Positions 8,327-17,174 of a DNA stretch of 54,911 nucleotides are shown here, piece after piece (position 1 is the stretch's first letter; the number at the start of each line of letters is the position of its first letter). The stretch is from Verrucomicrobiota bacterium. GTDB taxonomy: Bacteria; Verrucomicrobiota; Verrucomicrobiia; Chthoniobacterales; Terrimicrobiaceae. The stretch spans positions 1 to 54,911 of the forward strand of contig JAGWWS010000021.1 in NCBI GenBank assembly GCA_018970255.1, given 5' to 3'. The translations under genes and the position numbers were made by a program. The notes beneath the pieces were generated by a model. It saw only the letters and a list, made by a program, of their open reading frames with translations. It ran no database searches and was not told where the DNA came from.

Positions 8327-8848
8327 TTACTGAACGACAAACTCGGTGAAATAGACCTGCTCAACGAGCGCACCTTCAAGCTGTGAGTTGAACGCCGATA
8401 GAAGGGCATTACGGGCGGTCTCGCGCCCACCCGGGCTATCGAGAGCCGTGAGGGGTTGCGAAGATAGAATTCGGATCGCCGCGTCCCGCAGGGCCGGCAT
8501 GTGTTCTTCAACGCGTTCTTTGTATCCGCCGTCGACCAACTCCAGAGACATGCGCGCACGCAGGTAGCGTGTGCTATTGGTGCCGGAGATGTTGACCACA
8601 ATGGCCGCATCCGCTCCCGAACCAAATGGAATGATCTTGTCTTTGGAGTCGCCCGTCTTTTTCGGGGCGAGTTCCGATTTTTCGGCTGAGGCGCCGCCGA
8701 TTCTCGGAAGAACCGCGAACTCCATGACTGCCCAAACGAGGGCTGGCACAAGGACCACCACCGCGATGACCGGCAGCATGGGGTTCCCTGATTTTTTCGG
8801 CACGAGGACATTCGGGCTGGAAGTGGTTGTTTCGTCTTTTGCTGGCAT
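8327..8848 (-). CDS. fliL: Flagellar basal body-associated protein FliL
   Basis: A 173-aa single-pass inner-membrane protein with a short cytoplasmic N-terminus, one hydrophobic segment at about residues 23-45 (VIAVVVLVPALVWAVMEFAVL) and a periplasmic domain (about 70-173) ending in FTEFVVQ, the usual FliL C-terminus. FliL supports stators near the rotor. The leader between flgE and this ATG is strikingly C/A-rich (CCCAATCCCAACCCACCC), with no purine-rich site. Located directly upstream of fliM, as in many bacteria. Confidence 0.92.
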   Translation of the reverse strand: MPAKDETTTSSPNVLVPKKSGNPMLPVIAVVVLVPALVWAVMEFAVLPRIGGASAEKSELAPKKTGDSKDKIIPFGSGADAAIVVNISGTNSTRYLRARMSLELVDGGYKERVEEHMPALRDAAIRILSSQPLTALDSPGGRETARNALLSAFNSQLEGALVEQVYFTEFVVQ

Positions 8849-8881
8849 TTTTCGGGTGGGTTGGGATTGGGTTTCGGTGAC

Positions 8882-9733
8882 TTAGCGTTTGAGATTCACG
8901 ATTTCGTCCATGACGGAATCAGAAACCGTGATGACGCGGGAATTCGCTTGGAATGCGCGCTGGGCGACGATCAGATCGGAGAATTGTTGGGTCAAGTCGA
9001 CGTTGGAGAGTTCCAGTGTGCCTTGGATAACTTGGCCCAGGCCGTTTGTGCCAGCTTGTGCGGGTGCGATTGGTCCGGCGGCTTCAAGGTTTGTGAACAA
9101 GTTGTCTCCCGCTCGCATCAATCCGTTAGGATTTTGAAAATCCTGAAGGACTATTTTGTTAACAACTTGGCTGGTTCCGTCGGAATAGTATTCTTTGACC
9201 TCACCAGTCTTGCTTATCGCGTAAGAAAGCATCTGTGGATTGCTTCCTTTAAGGCTAAGTTGAATATCGCCGCCATCACCTTGGACACGATAACCTTGGT
9301 TAGTAACAAGAAAACCTTGGTCATCTACATAAAAATTTCCTGCGCGAGTGACATACGTTCCTGCGGTTGCATCGGTGTTGGACGGGTCAATAACCACAAA
9401 AAAACCGCTTCCTGTAATGCCGAGATCGCTCGGAGAACCCGTGGTGCTTAGGGCGCCTTGAGTAAACTGTTGATTGATTGCGGCTACGCTGGAACCGGTT
9501 CCAACCTGCATGGCGTTGTTGCCGATGCCTCCACCGCCACCACCGCCTCCTCCACCTGCAGCACTCGAAGTTGATTGCCGCATGGTGAGACTGAAATTGT
9601 CCTGATTTGTGACGCGGGATCCTTTGAAACCCGTTGAATTCACGTTGGCGATGTTGTCGCCGATGACTTCCAGGCTCTTGCTGAAGGTTTTGATGCCTGC
9701 GACGCCGCTGTTGAAGGAGTTGAGGAGTGCCAT
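8882..9733 (-). CDS. flgE: Short flagellar hook protein (FlgE-like) with polyglycine tract
   Basis: A 283-aa rod/hook-family protein. The N-terminal signature is LEVIGDNIANVNSTGFKGSR (about residues 21-40) and the C-terminal FlgG/FlgE motif is AQRAFQANSRVITVSDSVMDEIVNLKR-like. The middle region TGSGFFVVIDP is typical of the FlgE/F/G core. It is much shorter than usual FlgE (about 400 aa) because the outer D2 domain is missing. A run of ten glycines (near residues 61-70, encoded about 9528-9557) follows the N-terminal helix. I call it FlgE because it lies directly after fliK and flgD; FlgF or FlgG cannot be ruled out by length alone. Confidence 0.8.
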   Translation of the reverse strand: MALLNSFNSGVAGIKTFSKSLEVIGDNIANVNSTGFKGSRVTNQDNFSLTMRQSTSSAAGGGGGGGGGGIGNNAMQVGTGSSVAAINQQFTQGALSTTGSPSDLGITGSGFFVVIDPSNTDATAGTYVTRAGNFYVDDQGFLVTNQGYRVQGDGGDIQLSLKGSNPQMLSYAISKTGEVKEYYSDGTSQVVNKIVLQDFQNPNGLMRAGDNLFTNLEAAGPIAPAQAGTNGLGQVIQGTLELSNVDLTQQFSDLIVAQRAFQANSRVITVSDSVMDEIVNLKR

Positions 9734-9751
9734 AGGAGTGGTTGTGTTGGT

Positions 9752-10282
9752 TTAGGATTCCGTGGTGGACGTTGTAGCGGTTGAGACAGGTGCGGCGACA
9801 GTTTCGGTTACCGGTGCGGGTGCCACAGGAGGCGGGGGTGCCGAGATGCCAGTAATGAGTTTGGTTTCGTAGGTTTTTCCATTCACGACCACAGCGGGTT
9901 TGCCGTCTTTGAGTTTGATCGCTTCGACAATTCCGGTGATTTCACCGGTGGTATCGGTGATGGAAACTTGGCGGCCGAGGTAGGAGGGCGCCGCAGCCAT
10001 CTTTTGATCGGCGGAGAAGGAATCGAAAGATTTTGAGAGAGAGCGCATCTGCTCCAGAGAGGTGAAGTTCGCCATCTGGGAAATGAACTCGGTGTCCTTC
10101 ATCGGATTCATGGGGTCCTGCGCCGCGAGTTGGGTGGTCAGGATTTTCATGAAATCGTCGGCGCCGAGCGTTTGCTTGCCGGCGTTGCGATTCATCGCAA
10201 GGCCGGTGATGGGGTCCTTGGCTGGTGTGTAGCGTGCTCCGGCGAGTGATGAAGTAGCTTCCATGGTGTTTTGTTGGTTCAT
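9752..10282 (-). CDS. flgD: Flagellar hook assembly scaffold FlgD
   Basis: A 176-aa hook-cap protein needed to polymerise hook subunits. The FlgD N-terminal signature is visible as LGADDFMKILTTQLAAQDPMNPM (split around residues 38-60), with FISQMANFTSLEQM following. A beta-rich stretch (residues 105-145) corresponds to the FlgD Tudor-like part, and the tail is Pro/Val/Thr-rich. It is shorter than enterobacterial FlgD (about 230 aa). It starts 4 bases inside the fliK stop and precedes flgE by 18 bases. Confidence 0.93.
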   Translation of the reverse strand: MNQQNTMEATSSLAGARYTPAKDPITGLAMNRNAGKQTLGADDFMKILTTQLAAQDPMNPMKDTEFISQMANFTSLEQMRSLSKSFDSFSADQKMAAAPSYLGRQVSITDTTGEITGIVEAIKLKDGKPAVVVNGKTYETKLITGISAPPPPVAPAPVTETVAAPVSTATTSTTES

Positions 10283-11442
10283 GCCCAGAGAGCGGCGCGC
10301 CCATTGGATGGTGCGGTAGACGCAGGGTGGCGGGCGGGGGTTTTTGAAAGGGACGGGAGTTCAAAAGTGTTTTCGCGATCCGTCTGGCGCTGACGGCCTT
10401 GAGATGGGGAGTCGTTCTGCGAAAAAGCGTTTTGGAAGGAGGGGTCTCCGAAACGGAATCCCCGGTCGCGGCTGGTTTGCGAAAATTCCGGCCAAGCTTT
10501 TTGGAGGGCTTCGCGGAGTTCGGCGGAGTCTGTGATGAACGTGCTGCGGAGTTCACCGGCACGGAGGTTGAGGCGGACCTTGACCGATTCGCTGTCACTG
10601 ACATGAATTTCCAACTGAACTTGGGATTCACCGGATTGCCGGAATTTTTCCAATTCCGCCCCCAGATTTTTCAAAACCGATTGTGCGGCCTGGCTGGACT
10701 GGTTGAAATTGGACTGCGTGATGTTCACTTGACCCTGAGGGGAGCCCGTTCCAGCTTGGCCGAGCTGGGATTCCGACGAATTGCCGGAGGCAGAGATGGC
10801 TGCTAAGCCGACGCGTTCGCCAATCGCGGCCGCCACGGAAAACCGATGCGAAGATGTCACAAGCGGTTCCCGCGCTGCAACCGTGGAGCCGGATTCGACT
10901 TCGTCCATGGTGGCTAGGGAAATCATTTCAGAGTCATTCGGAGCAGTTTCCATGCCATCAACGACAGGATTTGACTCTTCAGCATCTAGATCTGTTTTTG
11001 CATCTAATTCATCTGAAGTGGAATCCTGCGCATCCTCAACTTGCTTCTTTTCGCTATCGGTTTCTGAAGACTTAGATGTTGAGCCCTCTTGTGCGATTTC
11101 TGCATTAGCGGGTGTCTGATCGAGGTTGGATGTGTCCTGCTGTTGGGAGAGCAGTTCCGGTTCATCCAAACGTGATCGGGTATCGAGGTTGGGCCGCTCG
11201 GGTCCCGATGCCACTGGAGCGACTGAAGGTGTTTCCTCGAGGGGGGATTTCTTTTTCAAGCGCTTCGAGTCCGATTCCTCGGCGACCTCTTCGCGGTCTT
11301 TTGAAGTTTGACCGGCGAACAGGGACTCGAAATCCGGAGTCTCACCGCGGGCGGCGGATGGTTGGAAAAAATTGCCGATGTCCAAACGCGACGAAGCCGC
11401 CGGGGCGGTTTTCGTGGACGGGTTTGGAAGGGGTTGGGTCAT
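10279..11442 (-). CDS. fliK: Flagellar hook-length control protein FliK
   Basis: A 387-aa exported molecular ruler that controls hook length. The first 250 residues are low in hydrophobic content and rich in Ser, Glu, Asp and Gln, consistent with an unfolded ruler domain. The C-terminal hook domain (about residues 265-345) shows the family pattern LEIHVSDSESVKVRLNLRAGELRSTF. The tail is polar. Its position between the motE-like gene and flgD is typical. The ATG is preceded by CAGCAACCAACCCA, a C/A-rich leader rather than a Shine-Dalgarno sequence. Confidence 0.9.
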   Translation of the reverse strand: MTQPLPNPSTKTAPAASSRLDIGNFFQPSAARGETPDFESLFAGQTSKDREEVAEESDSKRLKKKSPLEETPSVAPVASGPERPNLDTRSRLDEPELLSQQQDTSNLDQTPANAEIAQEGSTSKSSETDSEKKQVEDAQDSTSDELDAKTDLDAEESNPVVDGMETAPNDSEMISLATMDEVESGSTVAAREPLVTSSHRFSVAAAIGERVGLAAISASGNSSESQLGQAGTGSPQGQVNITQSNFNQSSQAAQSVLKNLGAELEKFRQSGESQVQLEIHVSDSESVKVRLNLRAGELRSTFITDSAELREALQKAWPEFSQTSRDRGFRFGDPSFQNAFSQNDSPSQGRQRQTDRENTFELPSLSKTPARHPASTAPSNGRAALWA

Positions 11443-12119
11443 TGGGTTGGTTGCTGTTGTTGCTGAAGGAGGCGGAGTTGGTTGCTCAGTTCGGCAGCCT
11501 TGGGGGCGAGGGTAGCATTTCTCGCGCCATCCTCGGCGTTGGGATCGGGCGTGCGCGCCATTTCGCCGAGGATTTTGGCGACGACATCGGGTTTCATGAG
11601 GGCGAGGATTTTGACGGCATTTTTATCATCCATCTCAGCAAAAATGGCGACGGCTTGGGCCGGCTTCATACTCGAGTAGGTGCGTGCGAGGGAGCGGACG
11701 TTTGTTTTTTCGGAAGATTGGAGTTCTGTGGTGCGTTTCGTGAGTTCATCGCGCATGCGTTCGATCTCGCCGCGGAGGCGCTCGAGTTCGCGCTTCTCGG
11801 AAGCGATGCGCATTTCGATGGCTTTGAAATCACGCTCGCGGTTTTGGTAGGTTTCGATCTCCGCGCGGAGTTCGTTGATGAGGCTTTGAAGGTCGGCCGT
11901 GTAGAGGTCCCAATCCTGCGAATTGGTGGAAAAGAAACCTTCGGCTTTGCCTTTTTCCGTTTGGATGAGTTGCTCGACTTGCTTCGGACTGCGCCAGATG
12001 GCGACCCCGGCAGCTGTGGCAACGCCGAGGATCACGGCGAGGATGATGAGGCCGATGGGCGAGCCTTGGCGGGCTTCGTTTTCGGCGAATGGATTCAGTT
12101 TGGGTGTGGTAGCGTTCAT
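11439..12119 (-). CDS. MotE-like coiled-coil protein with FliG/MgtE-type C-terminal domain
   Basis: A 226-aa protein with one hydrophobic segment (about residues 22-44), a long coiled coil (about residues 70-140, rich in E/R/L) and a small helical domain (about 150-205, with SMKPAQAVAIFAEMDDKNAV and ILALMKPDVVAKILGEM). That domain resembles the MgtE/FliG N-terminal superfamily. This layout matches MotE-like proteins, which lie next to fliJ or fliK and act as periplasmic chaperones of motor components in other bacteria. The C-terminus is Gln-rich. The start immediately follows the fliJ stop, with leader CCAGCCACCCAATAA. Function is inferred from family and context. Confidence 0.8.
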   Translation of the reverse strand: MNATTPKLNPFAENEARQGSPIGLIILAVILGVATAAGVAIWRSPKQVEQLIQTEKGKAEGFFSTNSQDWDLYTADLQSLINELRAEIETYQNRERDFKAIEMRIASEKRELERLRGEIERMRDELTKRTTELQSSEKTNVRSLARTYSSMKPAQAVAIFAEMDDKNAVKILALMKPDVVAKILGEMARTPDPNAEDGARNATLAPKAAELSNQLRLLQQQQQPTQ

Positions 12120-12563
12120 TTATTGGGTGGCTGGTTGAAGGAAACGGACTGCGGTGACGAAATCCTCGAGTTGTTTTTCCTCGGCGAGAGTTTGTTCAGC
12201 CCGCACTCGGGCGGACCATTTTTCGCGGAGCTTGACGACGAGCTGGCGGTCGCGGTCGGCAATGACGAGGAGTTCGCGCTTGGCTTCGACTTTTTTCTCC
12301 TCTTGGGCAAGGCGGACCTGGAGCGTTCGCAATAGGTCGCGCTGGGCGCGGAGGGCGTTCCAGCCTTGCTCGCGCACGTAGGCTGGAAATCGGTCTCCAC
12401 TGATCATTCGGGTGAGTTCCTCAAGGCGGGCGGAGGCTTCGGCCACACGGCCCGCGGCAATGTCGCGCTCGCGGACGGCGGCCGCAAAAGCCTCTTCGGC
12501 TTTTTCCTTCGCCTTTTCGCGGAGGTCGAGGACGGTCTGGAGGCTGAAGCGCGGGCGTTTCAT
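12120..12563 (-). CDS. fliJ: Flagellar export protein FliJ
   Basis: A 147-aa, almost entirely alpha-helical coiled-coil protein, matching the length and style of FliJ, the central stalk of the export ATPase and escort of chaperones. The N-terminus (FSLQTVLDLREKAKEKAEE) is the usual FliJ opening. Start overlaps the fliI stop by 4 bases. Order fliG-fliH-fliI-fliJ is canonical. Confidence 0.9.
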   Translation of the reverse strand: MKRPRFSLQTVLDLREKAKEKAEEAFAAAVRERDIAAGRVAEASARLEELTRMISGDRFPAYVREQGWNALRAQRDLLRTLQVRLAQEEKKVEAKRELLVIADRDRQLVVKLREKWSARVRAEQTLAEEKQLEDFVTAVRFLQPATQ

Positions 12564-13888
12564 CCGATGATTTTCTTGAGTTCGGCGAAGCTTTTATCGC
12601 GGGTCCACTTGTCCTCGATCGGCTGGCGGAGCAGCCCGCGGAGGAGTGGTTGTTTCTCGATGGCGTGATCTACCTGGGCGTTGCTGCCTTTGGTGTAGGC
12701 GCCGATGGTGATGACATCCTCGTTGCGACGGAAGATGGCGAGGGTGTCGCGAGCTTTGCCGATGGAATCGAGCTCCTCCGGTGAGCAGATTTCGAGGGTC
12801 ACGCGGCTGACGCTTTCCAAGACATCGACGGCGGGGAAGTGGTTGGCGGTGGCGAGGGCGCGGCTGAGGACGACGTGGCCATCCAGAATGCCGCGGACGG
12901 CGTCGGCGATCGGCTCGTTCATGTCATCGCCATCGACGAGGACTGTGTAGAGGGCGGTGATGGAGCCGCGCTCGCCATTGCCTGTGCGCTCGAGGAGGCG
13001 GGGCAGCACAGAAAAAACGGAAGGCGTGTAGCCACGACTGGTGGGGGGTTCGCCAACGGCAAGGCCGATTTCGCGCTGGGCCATTGCGTAGCGGGTCACC
13101 GAGTCCATCATGAAGAGGACTTTTTTGCCTTCGTCGCGGAAGTGCTCGGCGATGGCTGTGGCGAGGTGGGCGCCGCGGCGGCGGATGAGGGCGGGCTGGT
13201 CGGAAGTGGAAACCACGATGATCGAGCGGGCCATGCCCTCGGTGCCGAGGTCTTTTTCAATGAACTCACGGAGTTCGCGGCCGCGCTCGCCGATGAGGGC
13301 GATGACATTGATGTCGGATTCGGCGCCGCGGGCGATCATGCCGAGGAGGGTGGATTTGCCCACGCCCGAGCCTGCGAAAATTCCCAGACGCTGGCCGCGG
13401 CCGACGGGTGTGAAGAGATCGAGGGATTTGACGCCGGTTTGGAACGGCTGGGAAATGCGCTGGCGGGTGAGAGGGTTCGGCGGCGCGCAATGCAAGGGGC
13501 GGAGGATGCCGGCGGGCAGCGGACCCTTGCCATCGATGGGGCGCCCGATGCCATCGATGATGCGGCCGACGAGGGCGTCGCTGACATTGATCCCTGCGGC
13601 GCGTCCGGTGGCGACGACTTCGCAGCCTGCGTGGATTTCCTGCATTTCACCGAGGGGCATGAGCAGGACGCGGTGGTCGCGGAAACCGACGACTTCGGCT
13701 TGGAGGCCATTGAGGCGGCTCGAACGGATTTCGCAGATGTCGCCAAGCGAAACGCTGGGGCCGACTGACTCGATCACGAGTCCTGTGACTTGGACCACTT
13801 CGCCCATGCGTGCGACCGGCGTGGTCGTGGTGATGCGCTCCCGGAGGTTTTGCATCAAGGCCGGCAGGATGGGCGAGGGGTGGTTCAT
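12560..13888 (-). CDS. fliI: Flagellum-specific export ATPase FliI
   Basis: A 442-aa F1-beta-like ATPase that powers unfolding and export of flagellar substrates. Walker A is at about residues 172-180 (FAGSGVGKST), followed by IALIGERGRELREFIE and Walker B-type KVLFMMDSVTRYAMAQRE. The C-terminus carries DVITIGAYTKGSN, typical of FliI/YscN. The open frame extends further upstream, but I chose the ATG at 13888: it overlaps the fliH stop in a 4-base ATGA junction, and the upstream residues are arginine-rich and out of family. Confidence 0.96.
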   Translation of the reverse strand: MNHPSPILPALMQNLRERITTTTPVARMGEVVQVTGLVIESVGPSVSLGDICEIRSSRLNGLQAEVVGFRDHRVLLMPLGEMQEIHAGCEVVATGRAAGINVSDALVGRIIDGIGRPIDGKGPLPAGILRPLHCAPPNPLTRQRISQPFQTGVKSLDLFTPVGRGQRLGIFAGSGVGKSTLLGMIARGAESDINVIALIGERGRELREFIEKDLGTEGMARSIIVVSTSDQPALIRRRGAHLATAIAEHFRDEGKKVLFMMDSVTRYAMAQREIGLAVGEPPTSRGYTPSVFSVLPRLLERTGNGERGSITALYTVLVDGDDMNEPIADAVRGILDGHVVLSRALATANHFPAVDVLESVSRVTLEICSPEELDSIGKARDTLAIFRRNEDVITIGAYTKGSNAQVDHAIEKQPLLRGLLRQPIEDKWTRDKSFAELKKIIG

Positions 13889-14493
13889 TTCAGCGATTTC
13901 GCGACGTTTTGAAGCTTGGTGAAAACGCGGGCGTCGATCGTGCCGAAGCGGCTTTTGGCGCGGCAATCACCGGGCATCAGCTCGGAATCCGCAGAGAGCT
14001 TGATGCCTGGATATTTTTGGTCGAACTCGGCGGCGATGTTTTCGACAAGGGCGAGATCCTTCGGGTGCAGCCAGACTTCCACATCGGTCGAGCCGGGGGC
14101 GATTTCGGCGAGCGTTTCCGCAACCACCGCTTTGACGGTTTCGCGTGGGGGCTCGGTGCCTGCGAGGACGCGGCGGGAAATTTCCAGAACGAGATCGGGG
14201 AGGATTTCCGAAACCTGATGCGCAAGCCCCTCGGTTTGGGCGGCGAGGTTTTTGAAAATGTTGTCCTGGAGTTGGGCAATCTCCGAGCGTTGGTCGAGGA
14301 TTTGTTGGACGAGGAGGTCGTTGGCTTCCTGGAAACCTTTGCGATAGGCGGCGTCGAGAGCGGCTTGGTGCTCGGAGAGTGTGAGTGTTGGCTCCGGTGG
14401 CGTTTCCTCAATAACCGGCTCGACAATTTCCGAGACGATCGCAATTGCGACCGGGACGGTGGAGAAATCGATGGCCCTAGCCGACGAGTTCAC
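13885..14493 (-). CDS. fliH: Flagellar assembly protein FliH
   Basis: A 202-aa regulator of FliI that links the ATPase to the C-ring. It has an acidic Pro/Glu-rich N-terminal third, a helical middle (about residues 45-105) and a C-terminal FliH/V-ATPase-E-like domain (VLEISRRVLAGTEPPRETVKAVVAETL). The start used is GTG at 14493, overlapping the end of fliG by 17 bases; a shorter start cannot be excluded. Its stop overlaps the fliI start. Confidence 0.88.
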   Translation of the reverse strand: MNSSARAIDFSTVPVAIAIVSEIVEPVIEETPPEPTLTLSEHQAALDAAYRKGFQEANDLLVQQILDQRSEIAQLQDNIFKNLAAQTEGLAHQVSEILPDLVLEISRRVLAGTEPPRETVKAVVAETLAEIAPGSTDVEVWLHPKDLALVENIAAEFDQKYPGIKLSADSELMPGDCRAKSRFGTIDARVFTKLQNVAKSLK

Positions 14494-15499
14494 TGGAGTC
14501 CTCCGGGGAAATGTCGATTTCGCCGGCCTCCGAGAGCGTCATAATCTGGGTGATGATGCGCTCTTGGGCCGCCTCGATGTCCTTGTTGCGGACCGGGCCT
14601 TGCAGGTCGATTTCCTCCTTGAGCGACTCCGACGCGCGACGGGACATGGCCCCGAACAGTGCGCGCTTGGTGGGTTCCGAAGCGTTCCGCATAGCGACGG
14701 CGAGATCTTGGGTCTCGATGTCGCGGAGCAGGCGCTGAATGTCCCGCTGGCTGAGGCGGGAGATGTCGGAGAAGGTGAAGAGGCGTTTGCGGATGGCTTC
14801 GCCGAGTTCGGCATTGCGCTCCTCGATGCGTGAAAGGAGATCCTTACTGAGATCCTTGTCGAGGGAGTTCAGGAGCTGGGCAGCGGCTTGGGCACCGCCT
14901 CGGCGGTGCACGCTGTATTGCTGGGGGCCGGCTGAGAGATGGCGGCCGAGGCTTTTGAGGACCTTGTTGATGAGTTCGCTCGAGATCGAATCCATCGAGC
15001 CGAGGCGCTCCACGATTTCCTCGCGGGATTGCGGAGAGAAGAGGGGAATGATTTGGGAAACCTGCTTCGCGTCGAGGTAGGACATGATGAACGCGACGGT
15101 CTGCGGCTGCTCGTTTTTGATGATGTTGAAAATCTGCCGCGTGTCCATCTGGCTCAGCTCGCGGACGGCGTCCATAGAGCTGCTGGCAGGGAGGGCGCGG
15201 AGCAGGATGCCGGATGCGGCGTGGGGGCCCTTGGCGGCCTCGAGGGCTCGCTGGACAAAAGACATGCCGCCGAGAGCGGCGGAGAGGCCGTCGCCGATGA
15301 GTTCGCAAAATTCGTCGAGGATTTTTTCCTGAAGCTTGAAATCCACGACATCCATGTTCGCCATTTCGCGGGCGACCATTTCGATTTCGGCATCGCGGAG
15401 CTGTTTCATGAGCTCCGGCGCGAGGTCTGGTCCTACAATGATGAAAAAGGCGGCAAGTTTCTGCGCCTTCGTCATCGTTTCATATTCAAGAGCGGCCAT
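14477..15499 (-). CDS. fliG: Flagellar motor switch protein FliG
   Basis: A 340-aa C-ring protein that contacts the MS ring and the stators. N, middle and C-terminal armadillo-type domains can be followed: the middle domain includes NIIKNEQPQTVAFIMSYLDA, and the C-terminal domain has LFTFSDISRLSQRDIQRLLRD, carrying the charged torque helix residues. Length matches the family. The ATG is preceded by CACCTGACCACCACCC, again a C/A-rich leader. Preceded by fliF (9-base gap). Confidence 0.95.
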   Translation of the reverse strand: MAALEYETMTKAQKLAAFFIIVGPDLAPELMKQLRDAEIEMVAREMANMDVVDFKLQEKILDEFCELIGDGLSAALGGMSFVQRALEAAKGPHAASGILLRALPASSSMDAVRELSQMDTRQIFNIIKNEQPQTVAFIMSYLDAKQVSQIIPLFSPQSREEIVERLGSMDSISSELINKVLKSLGRHLSAGPQQYSVHRRGGAQAAAQLLNSLDKDLSKDLLSRIEERNAELGEAIRKRLFTFSDISRLSQRDIQRLLRDIETQDLAVAMRNASEPTKRALFGAMSRRASESLKEEIDLQGPVRNKDIEAAQERIITQIMTLSEAGEIDISPEDSSELVG

Positions 15500-15508
15500 G
15501 GGTGGTGG

Positions 15509-17137
15509 TCAGGTGCTGGTTTTGTTAAGGAGCCACTCGCGGAGGGTGGCGCCGACATTTTCCGGTTTTTGGCGGATGAGCTGGTTGAGGAGTTCGGGCG
15601 AGACCTTGAGGTTCCTCGCCGCGGGCAGGAAGGACATGGGGTCCGGCTTTTCCTCACCCTGTTGCTCCGCATCCTCGGATGTTTGGGCGTCCGGGAGGGC
15701 GCCGGCTGACTTGTTTTGCATAGAGTCGTCCACGAGTTCGAAGGATATTTCCTCGGGCTTCGCACGGCGAAGCATGAAGAAGAAAATTCCGAAGACGATG
15801 GCGGCAATGACGAGAGCCGCGATGGGGCGGATGAATTCCATGTATTGGCCGAAGCGGTCGGCGGCGGGGTCTGGCGCGATGGAAGACGGAGGGAAAGGCA
15901 TCTCGGTGATGGAGACAAAATCGTTCGGCGATTCGCCTCTCGGGACAACGATGCCGAGGGTGTTGATGACCATCGAGCGGATGCTGTCGATTTCCTGTGG
16001 CGAGCGCGGGAGGGGTTCGCCGGTTTCCGCCGAGCGCTCGGCGAGGAAGACGGCCGCGGTGATGCGGGTGATCTCGCCGGGGTTTTGCACAATGTTGGTG
16101 AGCGTTTTGTTGATCTCGTAGCTCTGGGTGCGTGAGGAACGGGCGGAGTCGCTGGACTTGGTGGGCACCTGCTGGGGCGGCCGGTCGGTCGGAACATTCG
16201 CGGCCGTGCCAACGCCTGCGGCGCCTTCGGGGGCTTCCTCGCGTGTGGATTGGGTGTCCTCGATGAGTGTCTCCTGGCGCGGCACCTGACCCTCGGGGTC
16301 GAATTTTTCCTCGGTGCGGGTGAGGGCCTGAGTATTGATCTCGGCGGCGACGCGCACGACGGCGTTGCCGGGTTTGAGGACCTTCGCGAGCATGGTCTCA
16401 ACCTTGGCGGCAAGGTATTCCTCGGTCTGCTGGCGGTATTTGACGATGCTGGAGGCGGAGGAGAGCTGGGGGTCGGATTTGAGTTCGTCGGAGAGGACAT
16501 TCCCGGCGGAATCCACGACGGCGACATCATCGAGCTTGAGCCCCTCGACGGAATTCGCAACGAGCGAGCGGATGGAATTGACGGCGGATTTGTCGAGAGT
16601 GTTTGTGCCGGTGTCCACGAAGACCGAGGCCGTGGGGCGAGAGTCGGTGGTGCGAACGAGGAGTCGGCTTTCGGGCATGACGATCATCACGCGTGCGGCT
16701 TTCACGCCCTGCATTTGTGCCACGGTGCGGCTGAGTTCGCCTTGAAGCGCGCGGGTGTAGTTCGTGCGCTGGACGAAGTCGGAGATTCCGAAATTGCTTC
16801 GGTCGAAAATTTCAAAACCAACACCCTCGGTGTTCGGAAGTCCCTTGGCCGCAAGGTCCATGCGGACGCGGTAAACATCCTTGGACGGGACATAGATTGC
16901 AGAACCTCCGGCGCCGAGTTCAAACGGGATGCCTTGTTCTTCGAGGGCTGTGACGACTTCGGAGGCCTCCTTTTCGCCGAGTTTCCCGAAGAGGAGTTTC
17001 ATGTCCGGGCGCTGGGCCCAGTAGAGGAGCGCACCGATGCCCGCGATCACCGCCACGGTGGCGGTGGAAACGATGATGCGGTGTGTGGGGGTGAGCTCCG
17101 ACCAGATTTTTTTGATTTGATCGAGGACTTGTTTCAT
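15509..17137 (-). CDS. fliF: Flagellar MS-ring protein FliF
   Basis: A 542-aa inner-membrane ring protein, the base on which the flagellum is built. Transmembrane segments lie near residues 19-38 and 435-460. Ring-building motifs of the YscJ/FliF family are visible between (KLGEKEASEVVTALEEQGIPF; GELSRTVAQMQGVKAARVMI). The C-terminal cytoplasmic tail that binds FliG ends with VGATLREWLLNKTST. The leader reads GACCACCCACCCACTG ahead of the ATG, with no Shine-Dalgarno site. Follows fliE by 37 bases. Confidence 0.96.
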   Translation of the reverse strand: MKQVLDQIKKIWSELTPTHRIIVSTATVAVIAGIGALLYWAQRPDMKLLFGKLGEKEASEVVTALEEQGIPFELGAGGSAIYVPSKDVYRVRMDLAAKGLPNTEGVGFEIFDRSNFGISDFVQRTNYTRALQGELSRTVAQMQGVKAARVMIVMPESRLLVRTTDSRPTASVFVDTGTNTLDKSAVNSIRSLVANSVEGLKLDDVAVVDSAGNVLSDELKSDPQLSSASSIVKYRQQTEEYLAAKVETMLAKVLKPGNAVVRVAAEINTQALTRTEEKFDPEGQVPRQETLIEDTQSTREEAPEGAAGVGTAANVPTDRPPQQVPTKSSDSARSSRTQSYEINKTLTNIVQNPGEITRITAAVFLAERSAETGEPLPRSPQEIDSIRSMVINTLGIVVPRGESPNDFVSITEMPFPPSSIAPDPAADRFGQYMEFIRPIAALVIAAIVFGIFFFMLRRAKPEEISFELVDDSMQNKSAGALPDAQTSEDAEQQGEEKPDPMSFLPAARNLKVSPELLNQLIRQKPENVGATLREWLLNKTST

Positions 17138-17174
17138 CCGGTTGAGGCAGTGGGTGGGTGGTCAGGACCGGGCG

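Noticed and set aside
9528-9557. GGN/CCN repeat as a possible CRISPR or satellite
   Set aside because: It is the in-frame polyglycine tract of the hook protein; unit length and spacing do not fit a CRISPR.
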